64,000 bases of DNA from Atrichornis clamosus (Eukaryota; Chordata; Aves; Passeriformes; Menuridae): positions 1 through 64,000 of the forward strand of contig WBMZ01012058.1 of assembly GCA_013400975.1 (NCBI GenBank). The letters run 5' to 3'. Position numbers and translations under genes: made by a program. Under the pieces are notes generated by a model. It was given only the letters and a program-made list of their open reading frames with translations. It was not told the DNA's origin and made no database searches. This document shows positions 48,601-60,600 of the stretch, in pieces. The stretch's first letter is position 1; each line of letters starts with the position of its first letter.

Positions 48601-51600
48601 CTCCACACATTTTTTTTAATGCTAATCAGGCTCCCCAGACTTCTGTTTTCTCTACTTGTGTATTTTTAAAGCTGAGATCTAAACAGTATCAACAAGGTAT
48701 ATTTATTTCCATGTTCTCAATAGCCTTTACCCATTTCTGATGTGGAGAAGAACTAATTGCTTGTTGTAATGAATTAGGGAGCATAAATAGAGTTACCAGG
48801 AAGCTGAAAATGACGTGTTATCCAATTAACACAATTCAAGTAGAACTTCTTGCTAGAGAAAGTTTGTAAGAAACTGATATATTAGCCAAGAATGATGAGA
48901 TGAATTTTGGGGAAGTCCACGTGGCTGTTAAACACGGGTGCAGTCCCTACATGAGAAATAATAATTTAGGGAACAAGTTTTCCATAATGCCAGTGCATAT
49001 GTTGTTTTCAATTTCAGAGATTTCTTTTGCAGTGACCACAAAAACTACTGGAATCTCACAATATACTGAAGATACATCCTTGCTTTGTTAAGAGGACCAT
49101 TTCTTTTCTTTTCCATGTGTATCAGCTGCTTACTGAAGCAGGGCAGACGGCTGACAGTTCCAGTCCTGGATGCCCTTTCTCGTCTGGACCTTGATGCAGA
49201 ACTTCTGGCTGAGGTAAGAGCTTTTACTGAGCAGTTCAGCAGGCCCCAGCCCCTGCTCAGCATCACGAGAGCTGGAACTGTTTCCTCATTCAAACTATTT
49301 TGCTAAATCTGACTCCTGTAGGCCTTCAAAAATCCCAAGCTCCTGAAGTTGGAAAGAGGTCAGAAGCTAAAGCTGGTTTTTGAAACATGTATGAGGGATT
49401 CAGTGAAGAGCAGTTTTCTGGCTTTGCAGTATGCATTCAGAAATTTCAAACACAACTGTTTTAGCAAATGCAGAAGCACTTTCCTGCTGCAGTAAATTTT
49501 TGCTGCCTGTCTTAAACCTGCTTATTGTCAATATTTCATCTTGTTGAAATACAGTGCCCAGACTGGACTGTTATATTCTAAGGAAAGGCAGATTGGTGAT
49601 TGAATAATTAAACAGATTTTCTCTGCAAAACGCTGATAAAGGAGAAGAAATGATGATATGCATTGTGTCTTTTGGATGTGCTGCATTGCTGCACTTCTTG
49701 GAGTTGGGCTTGTTATGAATAAAATAAAATTGGTTCTTGAGTGCATTAAATAGTGTTTTACATAGTCCCAAAAGGCTGTTGCTGCATAACAGGCTACACA
49801 TCCTCCATGCTTTTCCCTTTTGAAAACCAGTTAAAAAATGATGGAGCCCAGCTCTTCTCAGCAGTGCCAAGTGAAGTGGCTACAATAAGAGGTTCAGATT
49901 GAACATTTGGAAAAACGAGTTAGGGTTGCAGCACTGTCATAAATTATCAAAGAGCTGGCAGGGTTTGGAGATTTTCTCCATCCTTGGATATCTTCAAGAC
50001 TTAACAAAGCCAAGGTGAATCTGATCTAGTAGTGACCATATTCCCGCTCTGAGCAGAAGGCTGGAGTCTCCAAGGATTCCTTCCCACTAACATAACAATG
50101 TTTCTGTGAACTGTAGTCTTCCAGCTGATGGAGTGTTGCTCTCTCCTCAGGTGCGACAGTCTGCCATGACCATTGTGCCTTCTGTAAAACTGGAAGATTT
50201 GCCTGTAGTAATAAAATTCATCCTCCAAAATGTCAAGGCAGCAGATGCAGTAGAGGTACAGTATTTTTTTCATAGTAAAGACCAGTGTGTGCTTTAACAG
50301 AGAGGAGTTGCTGCACACACAGCTCTATGTTTTTAGTGTTTTCAGGTAAAATTTTAATATTTCCAGGAATCAAAGCCAGTCTTGCTGAACTATCAAGCAC
50401 GCTTTTTTTCATATGTTGAGGAAACCTCTGCCAAAGGCAGGTGAGGTTTGTGATCTGCCCAAACCTTTCAGGCAGACCCCTGTAAGAAAAGTGTGCCTAT
50501 GACATGCAAGCCAGTCTGTGCTGGTACACTGCAATTCAGCAGCAGGCAGACTGGTAAACTTGCATGTCCCAGAATTCCTTTGGCTGTCATAGATCTTGCT
50601 CAGCTGCTAAACACAATAAAATTAGTTCACAGCAGCATAAAGTAGATATAGGTGGGAATTGCACAGAGTAGCTCTTAAAAAAATCTGCTTTCTGTATGCA
50701 TCTGCAACATCATGACATGACAGGTGAAAAGTTTTGCTCGTTCATTTTCTAAAACTAAAAAAAAATTTGGACATAGTTAAATCTTAAGAATCTTCACAAA
50801 TACATGAGGTTTTTTTATTTGTAATTTTGGGATTATTCTGGGAAATTGTGTTTTCTTTTCCTCAGCTTTTTGTGTTCTTGCCTCATTTGTGACAGTGATT
50901 TGTGCACGGATTTGTCCTTTACAGGTTATTTCTGACCTTCGTAAGGGCTTGGATCTGTCATCGTGTGTTCTGCCCCTGCACATTCACAGTTCCCAGAAGA
51001 AGATTAAAAGCCAAGTCCAGGCCAGGTACTTAAATATCTGATACTCCGAGGGTAAGATGGGACAAGAGGACTTAAACTCTTCCTTTTCTGGTCTCTCTGG
51101 CACAATTGGCTACAAACATGAGCCTGATTTATCCTGTGTAAAGGCTCTGACACCTTTATTCCTTCCTGCTTGGTACTAATATAATAAATTTGTCAGTCCT
51201 TGCCCAGCCATCTTCCCCTGCCATGGACGTTCTTTTGAGTCCTTTTGAGTTCTACTGAGCCCTCTGCATCCATGTCTGCACGGGGATAAGCAACTTAATT
51301 TATAGTAATGTTGCTGCCAGTTCATCTGTTTTAAGTTCCCTCCAGTATGTTTTCCATTGATTCTGTGACCTCTGTTTCCACCATCTTGTGAAACTCCGTT
51401 TCCTTGCTAGAGCATTCCCTCTGGAGAATGGCTGCTGTAAGTCACTGCTGTGACTGCTGGGCTGCCTTCTTGCTTTTGTGCCAATATGTGCACATACTGG
51501 GACTGAGTCTCCTCCTTTCTGATCATGAACAGTTCTTCCCTGAGCCAAGTAAACACCAGCCAGAATTGTGTGAAGCTACTTTTTGATGTGATCAAGTTAG

Positions 51601-54600
51601 CTGTGAGATTTCAGAAGGATGTCTCTGAAGCATGGATTAAGGTGAGATGCATATTTCAGTCCCTGCTTCCTTATTTATTTGGGCTCCTTGGTTGAGCCTA
51701 AGCCTTTCTTGTAATCAAATGTGATACTAAAAAGACAAATATTAGCCCTTCATTTTGCCAATACAGATTTCATTCTGTGTTCCATATGAGCAGTGATTTT
51801 TCAGAGGACTGCTTTCTTTCTCAGTTACCAGTTTTATAGTACTTGCAAGAGGGCCATGGGGCTTCTCTGTGCAGACTCTTGAAGTGCAGGGTAAGCCTGG
51901 CTGTATGTGTTTGTGAGAGTGTTTTGGAAAAAAAGAGATTTTTTTTTCTGTCTGCAAGAGAGGAAAAATGTGTATCCATATATTGAAACTGAGCTGTGTG
52001 ATGCCTTAAGGTGCTTGAAAATGTCCCACTAGAAATCAATATTGGCTGGTATTGGGCTAAATTTAGTTTTGAATTGCATTTCAGTGTAAACTATAAGATT
52101 GTTTCTTGTCCTCAGCCTTTCATTGCTCAGTACCTCAGTTTCTTTCTCAAACCTCATGTTATTTGAGAATGTCCTTGTTCAAACTCAGTTTTCAGCTATT
52201 TTTTTGAATGCCTTCTGGATTCTCTGTTGTTGGCAGGATCAAGTTTGCTGATTTTGATAGGGATCCTGTTGTAGAGGAGAGAAATCTGTGAGCAGGGTGT
52301 CACAGAGTTCTTGTGTCTACCTTTTTTGCTTGGTTTTGGAATATGGTATTGTACTGTAGTTTAACAGCTTGCTTTTTTTTTTCTTGCAGGCTATTGAGAA
52401 CAGCACATCTGTGTCTGACCACAAGGTAATACTTCTGCTCTGGGAGTGCCCTTTTCTGCTGGTGTTTGTGGTTGTAGATGAAGAGATTTTCCTACTTGGA
52501 GCAGAAGCAGCCAGTGATGTTTCATGGATGGTTCTTTTGGTATTTGACTTGTTCCCACTATTAAAGCCATCCATTTTCTTTGTAACTCTTGCTTCATCCA
52601 TTCAAAATGTCAAGGGATAGTTATCCTGCTTTATTTCTGTTCTGTTGGGCTGATAAGGTGTTTTTCCAGTTGTGACTGTCAGGACTTTTTGAGCTCTTAA
52701 TTTTCTTCTCAGTTTAGACTTCAAGTTTTGACTTGTAGTTATCTGGATTGTTTACTATTTCAGCATAATGAGTGGTGGTTATTTTCTCTAAAAGGTTCTG
52801 GATCTGATAGTTCTGCTGCTAATCCATTCTACAAACACCAGGAACAGGAAGCAAACTGAGAAGGTATTGAAGAGCAAAATCCGATCAGGCTGCATGCCAG
52901 AACAGCTGATGCAGAATGCCTTCCAAAATCATTCAATGGTCAGTGCTGATTCTGCTTTGGGACTCTCTCTTTTATCTCTCAAGATGATTTAGCCCTGTGC
53001 TGCATTATTCATGCCTTTCCAGTTATGTACACTTCTCTTTTTTAATTTTTGGTCCAGATCAGTGTCCCAAGGCACATGTCCTCTGTTGTAACTGTCATGT
53101 GTTTTTTTTGGAGTTGAGCTTTCCTCAGCATTGATTGAACTTTTGTTTTGGTGCAGAACCTCTCAGCCTAAGAGATGTGATATAGCCCAGGAGCTCCACT
53201 GTGTGTTCCTGGCATGCTGTATTTTTAGAAATATACTGTTTTTCAACTGTAATGTTTTACAGGTCTAAATATATATATATATTTGTCGTATGTTTGTAGC
53301 ATAAATTACCATTTACTATGTGAAAACTGAAAAGGTCAGTGAAAAAATGACACAGTGCTGTGAGCTCTGCAGCTTTGCAGGTTGGCTGCTTGACCAATCT
53401 TTTGATCTTTTGTGTGGAAGTTGGAGAATCCCATTCTGGTGTGCCCTTTTAGCTCTCATTGCCTGTTTCTGTGAGAGAGGCCAGTTGGAAAAGGCAGGAA
53501 AGCACCTACTAAATTGGGCAAGGCTTTTGAGGTGGGCAGTAGCATGCTCTTTCTTTGGAGAAGCAAGTGTGTTGAAAAGAAGCAACAATAATCTCCTCCT
53601 TCATGGTGTCTGTATTTCAGGTTATCAAAGACTTCTTCCCCTCAATCCTAGCACTTGCTCAGACGTTTCTGCACTCAGCACACCCAGCCGTGGTCTCCTT
53701 TGGCAGCTGCATGTACAAACAAGCTTTTGCAGCCTTTGACTCCTACTGCCAGCAGGTACAGTGTGATGGATGGCAGATGTTTTATTTGTGTTTGCACTTT
53801 GTTCTAGAGTGTATGTCAGGATCCTTTATGGGGACAGGATTTTGGGCACTTGGAAGCCTTTGGAGAGAGCTCTCTGCCACAGAGTAGGCCAAGAAGATGG
53901 GGAGCCATCAGAGCAAGACTGGTACCAAGTGACTCAAGCACAGAGACTGCTGTGATTATCTGTACTTGGTCAAGATATTCCATATGAGCAGAGCAAGGCA
54001 GACATTCTTCTGTTGATATTTCACTGTGGTTCCTCTGGGGGCTTTCTCCTCAGGAGGTTGTGACTGCTTTGGTGACTCACGTGTGCAGCGGAAGTGAGAC
54101 AGAGCTGGACATGTCTCTGGATGTGCTCACTGACCTGGTGGTGCTGCACACGTCGCTGCTGATGCGCTACGCCACCTTCGTCAAGGTACGTGCACTTCTG
54201 GGTGTGTGCCACAGTCTGGGTGCCTTACACCACCTTGCCCCAGATCCAGAACAGGTCAGTACTTCTCCAAAATAGAGGTATTGGAACAACTTGTACCTGT
54301 AAAGCTCTTCTGTCTGGAGAAATGCAGTGGTCAGAAGTGAAAGGTATCTGCTCTCAAAGTGTGAGCTGTAAGATAGGACTCTTACGATTTTTTGACAGGG
54401 GAAGTTGAGATAGACAAAGAAAAAAGTTACTCTTCCCTTTAGCTGGACAATGCTTAAATTGCAGGCATGGAATGGTGCCTATAATGGAAGGAAAATGCTG
54501 TCTTTATTAACATCAGCTATTTCAAATACTTGGCCAAAACCTGCCCCCTTTGTGGACTGCCAGTTCTACCGATTGAGGGACTGACAGTACTTTAGCCAAT

Positions 54601-57600
54601 ACCTGAATTTTAAGACAAAACTGCTGGCAGGGATGGGAAAAGACTTATGCCCTAAAATTTAAAAGAAGAAAGTACTCAGTGGGGAATAAAAACTGAACTA
54701 TTGAGTTCTAAGAATGATAAGCAGTGTGCCCAGTTGCCTGTTTCCAAAAGTAGTAAAAGTGGAGATTGAGGGAAGAGCTAAACATCAAGGCAACAGTAAC
54801 AGTACTTTCCTTGAACAGTCCTCCATCTGTAGTGGTTTGTAGCTTAAGGACACTGTATTTAAGAGCCCTCTGACGTTTTGGTGCTCCCTTAGTGTCCGTG
54901 GATTCTGTGATTTAATTTATACACTGTGGGAAAGCTATATGCTTTTTGCTTGTTTAGTTGGTTGATTGGTAAATGAAAATTACTTGCTTAAAATACGCTA
55001 AAAAGGCATTAAGTTCTGCCATAAGAATTGGCAATGTAATCTGTCACACATTTGCTGGGGAGAAATGGGACCTGCTTGCCTCCTGGCAGAGGGAAGATGT
55101 AATAAGGACTCGGAATTGAAAGTAGTCCTTGAAAGAGACAACCTAAAACCCTGCCCATAACTGAATATGTTGTCAGAATTGTGATGGGGAGCACTTGCTC
55201 CCAGCAGTCCACTAAGACCTCTTGACCTTCCTGCTGACCTTCCTGCTGACCTTCCTGCTGACCTTGTTTGCACATTCTTTGATGGCAGATCACTTGCAGA
55301 TTATGATTTCTATGACCTGATCTTTGATGTGTTACCAAAGTTGGTATGAGGAACATGTTAATCAGTGCTCTGGCCACACCTCAAGGTCTGGCAGTGTATG
55401 ATGTGCATCTCAGAGGGGATTGAGACACTGGCCAAAGGCCTGTAGAGAGGTCTGTAGAGCTGCAGATGCCTGGAATATTTGACACTGAGCTGAAGCCTTT
55501 CCAGCACAGAGAGAACGTGCAGGTCTTAGCACGAATCATCTCCTCAGACAGCTATTTCTTAACCTTACAACTGGATGAATTTTCTTGAGGGTTGCAGAAC
55601 TGGTTATCTAATCCTGTCAAACTCGATGCCTCATTCCAAATCCTGCTTGAGGTTGGCCAGTAGTAGGAGAAAAGGAATGGCAACCAAAAGCTGTGTCAGT
55701 GGTAGGAAAACTAGCTCGGTCCTGGGAAATATCCTGAAGATGCCAGCCCGGAAAATTTAACCCCTAGGTCGTTAACAACTTGACTGCTACAGGACTGGTC
55801 ATGGAGATATTAGTAAAAAATTCTTAATGTTAATTTTGTGTAATACTTTGAATCCTGTGACTAAACCTGTGACAGAAGATAAAAAGCTGTCACTGGTGCT
55901 GAGCACTCCCAAAATGCTATGGTAGCCAAATTGTTCTTCCTGTTTAGCCTCTGATAAAATGGAACTGCCATCATTAAGTACAGAGCAATGGTTTGGCATT
56001 TATGTTTGTTTAATTTAAATGTAGCTTTTCTTGCATGTAAGTTAATTTTCTTTCCTGAGGTTGACAATTAGTGTATTTTTGAGAAGAGGGAAAGGGATTC
56101 TTGATACCTCTGACCTAGTTTGTGGCCTCTCTTACAGACCATCTTGGATTCTACACAGAAACTGAATCCATGCCAGATCCGGAAGCTCTTCTACATTCTC
56201 AGCACGTTAGCATTCAGCCAGAGGCAAGAAGGAAGCTACATTCAGGTAAGCAGAGACACAACAGAAAGATGTTCAGGCTGTGCCTTGGTCCTTTTCCTAG
56301 GTTAACTAAACACTGGCCGCATCTATGAACAATGATTGATGTCAGGATGTCATTCAGCTTAAAATTCTCTTCTCTCTAAGTGGCTGGAAACCAGCTCGTG
56401 GCTCCCAACTTTACCCCTGATATCAAGGGCTTATCACAGTGACTGTCTTGCATCTTTCCCAGCAAGGTCCCCTTCTCTTGCACGTCTAAGAAAGGTAGAA
56501 TTGTTAGAAATGTTGGAAGGGGACTGATGGTAGTCCCTAATCTGACCTCCCAGTCAAAGTGGGACTGTCACCAGCATGATATGTTGATGGTTGCTTTGTC
56601 TAGCTGAGCCTTGAAGACTTGCAAAAGTGTGAATTCAGCAGCCTCTTTGAGCAGGTCTGTTTCTCCATCACTGGGAAGCCTTCAGAAAGCACAGTTCAGC
56701 CTCTTTCCTGAGATTTCATACTGATTCAGCTGCTTCAGTGTCTGTACACCAGAGACAACAAAGGCTCATGTTAGAATAACTGAACTACACAGAGCAGAGG
56801 ACTCTGCTGTGAAGTGGTAGACTTCACTCCTCCTGTGCCTCCGATTTAAACAGTAGAAGCTGTCAAACCTGGTCTGTCTAAATCCATCTTCATCTTGCAC
56901 AGGATACTTTGTGTGACTCGGTTGAAGCATAACAGTGGTGGTATTGGATACCTTTGTCTGGATTTCTGAGTCCTTGAGCATAGCAGACAAAGAAATAATT
57001 CAAATACATTTATTTCACAACAGCTGTCTGGGTTTAAAATCTTCCCATTCATAAAGTTCAACTCTTAGAAATTAGGACTATTTGTCTTTCTTTGACTCCC
57101 TGTGTAGTTTGTAGTTGTGGGTATGTTTGCACATATTAACTTGAGATTATAAAGGAAAACTGCTCTTCCTCTCCTTCTGATTGGTCTGTGGCATGTAAAA
57201 CAGCATGTCTGTAGTCATTGCAGGCCTTCCCACTCACCCTGCTAAACTGGAGCTCTTCAGTGCCAAAATTCCCAGTTGTATGGCAAGTTTAGCTCCTTTC
57301 TGAACTACTTTCCTCAGTGATTTCCCTGCCTCCCACCCCAAGTCTTTCTTATGTGTGACTTGTGAAAATTGCCTTGGCAACACAAAATGTGACTTTGCAG
57401 CCCAGGAAAATTTGCCATCACAATGTTCTGCCTGTCACCCTCATAAGTTGTGAAGAGAAGGGGAGGAGTGTCTAGAATTTATTTTGAGCTGAGAGTTTTT
57501 AACTGGAGATCCAAAGTTGGCAATTTGACTCCGTCCTCAGTGATACCAAAGGCTCCAGGGATAGGTCACCAAAGAAATCAGTATGCTGGGAGCCAACTTC

Positions 57601-60600
57601 CTCTTTGCCTTCTCTAAATGTACTTCTATACTGATGCCTCTTAGACATGAGGATCTCTGCAGGTGGATTAGGCATTTGGCCTTGCCCTGCTCAGTTTGTC
57701 TTGGGATCTTCACCACAAACTGCTCCACCCCTCAGCCTCCTGAAGTTGACAGTGTTTTGAAGTGCAGCCCTGCAGCTGCTGTTTGGGTGTGACAGGCTCC
57801 AAGATCATCTGCTATTTCTTTTAATATACTCTTCTATTAATTATAGATGGAACCTGAACCAACTACATGTTCTGTGTAGTAGTTAGAGCAAAGTCAAAGC
57901 AAGTCACTTTTAATGGCATTTGCAGCCTTACCTAGAGTTGTGACCAGTATTTTCATTAAAAAGGCAATGTCAGAATATGCATTCCTTTAGCAAAACTGTA
58001 ATCCCAATAAACCATCCCCTGTAGCCCTTGGAAATGACAGTAAGTGAAGATACCAACAGAAATGTGAGTGATGCACACAAGTACCTCTGTGGTGACATGG
58101 TCTGTGTCTCTCTTTTCAGGATGATATGCACATGGTGATCAGGAAGTGGCTCTCCAGCACAGTTCCCAACCACAAGCAAATGGGGATTATTGGTGCTGTT
58201 TCCATGATAGGCAGTGTGGCATTAAAAAGGTGAGAGAGAATGTAGAAAAGATGAATTTAACATGGCTTTCAGTTTAGGCCAAACCCACAGTGGCACAAAG
58301 ACAGGAGGGCATTGCCTTTGAGCTCAGGCACATCTTGAGCAAATCCAGGAACTTAAAACTCTCTTCTGCAGACTGGTGTTTACTCACCTGCTGCTAATCT
58401 CAAAAGCATCCCAGACTTCTTGTTAATGCCTATTTGTGAATGCCTTGACTAGCACCAGCAGGACCTTGGGAAAAAAATTAGACACTGGTGGACTGACTGC
58501 AGATCAGCTTCTGACTGTAGGCTGAATAACCTGATGTACTTTGTGTTTGAATCCAGGGAAATATAAAAGAGAAGTCCCAAACAGCACCAGCTCTTTTCCA
58601 AATGTGTTCCAAAGAAATCTTTTTCATGTGTAATTCTCCAATTTCTGGAGAGACAACCTTGTTTGTTTTGCCATCTCTTGAGTCTTGTGCCACAAAAGCA
58701 AGGTTATCAATTGTTTCCAGGAATGAAGGAGATGGTGGTTCCCTGGAGAGACCAGAGCTGAACAGTGAGCGTGATGGGCAGGTGAGTACCAAGAATGGGG
58801 CAGTGTGGGAGACAGGTCAGCAAGGAGGGGTGACTGGAAATGCAGTCTTAACTGAAGTAGTGTGTGGGTCTGGGAATTAGCTTTCCTGAGCCTGGGATTC
58901 TCGGACATTGACTGCAAAGCCAAGAGCCTATTAAAAATGGGTTTGGAGAAACAAAGGACAGTATTAGCACCCACTGGCGTTGCCTCTGCCAGACCAGGGC
59001 AAGTAGCACTGCAGCCATTTAGTGAAAGTCTTGTCTCCAGTTGTTATTTGAAATAAAAAGGAAAGAAATGGGACAATCTGCTTCAGTGAGCCAAAGGTGA
59101 CCTTTGCCATCCTCTCAGCTTTGGTAGCTGTGCCTTTCAGGCCATCCAGAGTTGGCCTAGTGGCCTTTTGCCTTAGTTTCTGTTGAAGAACCTTCTTCTG
59201 TACTGGCACCCTATTTAAGGGCGATCCTGGGCAGAGTCCTTTGTGTTATTTCATGCTAGAGCTGGGCCAGGACACTAAAAGGCCCATGTTCTCTCTTAAA
59301 ACTGTGTCTTTTCAAGAACATTCACGATGGGCTGTTACTCTAGAGATGAAGCTTTGAATATGTCTCAGAATAAATTAATCTAAAAGGACTCAGGGTAAAA
59401 GCTTGAGTTGGATCCATTTACCTTACGCATTTCTGCACTCTTCTCTCTCCTTTCAGCTGTCTACCCTGCTGGACCTTGTGGGCTTCTGCTGTGAGCAAAC
59501 ACCAGAGGTCTTGGCTCTGTACTACGATGAATTTGCCAGTTTGATTGAGAAGCAGAAGGGCAATTTGGACTTGCATCTCCTGGTACGTTGCAGAGTAGTT
59601 TGAACTTAATCACTTACATGAATTCTTCAGAAGAATGATGTTTTTCAAGCATTGGCAGAACAGAGTTGATTTGAGGATTTCACTCCAATCTGAGAACTTT
59701 TTTTGTTCTGTGAGAGATTAGTCAGACACAAAATCCTCGTTCAGCTTGCCTGGCCTTTTTTTATTATGGCAGATTCCTCATTGTGCTTTAACAGCTTCTT
59801 TTCTGTGAAATTTTATATGACAACAGGGAAGCCTTCTAAAGGAAATTAAGTGAAATTTCATGCTGTTAAGATTCATAGACATATAGAATCTGAAATAACT
59901 TTAAACCTAATATTGAAATTGGCTTCTGGTCAGGCTGTTAAGGCTATCTGATCCCTAAGGACTTGGAAGAGCCACAGTAATTTATGGTAATAAATAAATA
60001 AATGGTATTTATGGTGATAGGAAGAGGTTTGCAAAGGCCACTGGACAGCTCTTTCCTTCTGCTGGGGGCTCCTTTGGCCCCTATGTGGGCTGCTTTCCTC
60101 TCCCAGCCAGCTGCTCTGCCTCTCTTCATATCTCTGGAACTTTCAGTCAATTCCACATCCAAAGGTCAGGGAAGAAATTGGTGGTGCACACTTAGCAATG
60201 TTTCCTGGCTCTGTCTCCAAAGGCAGGCCTTGCTTTCCTTGCAGGCAGTGGGGCTTCATTGCTGGGACTGTTCCAGGATACTTTTGCTTGGCCTTATCTT
60301 CTGCATCTTCCACTGCTGCTGTTGGAGCTTCTTGGCTGAGCAAGTTTTTTTTCCTTTCTTTATAGGAGGAGTTTGGGAAGAGTTTGGTGGAGGACTTTCC
60401 CAGTGACTTTGTGGTGGATCTCAGCCCCACAGTGGATGGGTATGCTAACCACAGATAAAGTATTGGTAATGTTTCTGTCACTGAGAACTGACGTTGTCAA
60501 CAAGAGCTTGTCTGTGTTTTCCTGCAGTTCGTTCTTGTTCCCAGTGAAGTCCTTGTATAACCTGGATGAAGATCAAAGTCAGGGAGCAATTGCTATTAAC

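Noticed and set aside
53320..53739. 139-codon plus-strand open frame
   Set aside because: It runs from intron into FANCD2 exon 15 in the wrong frame, so it is a shadow of the real exon.
54998..55377. Minus-strand frames rich in Gly-Arg-Ser or Gly-Gln-Gln repeats
   Set aside because: The repetitive peptides come from the 12-bp intronic tandem repeat, which stays open in every frame.
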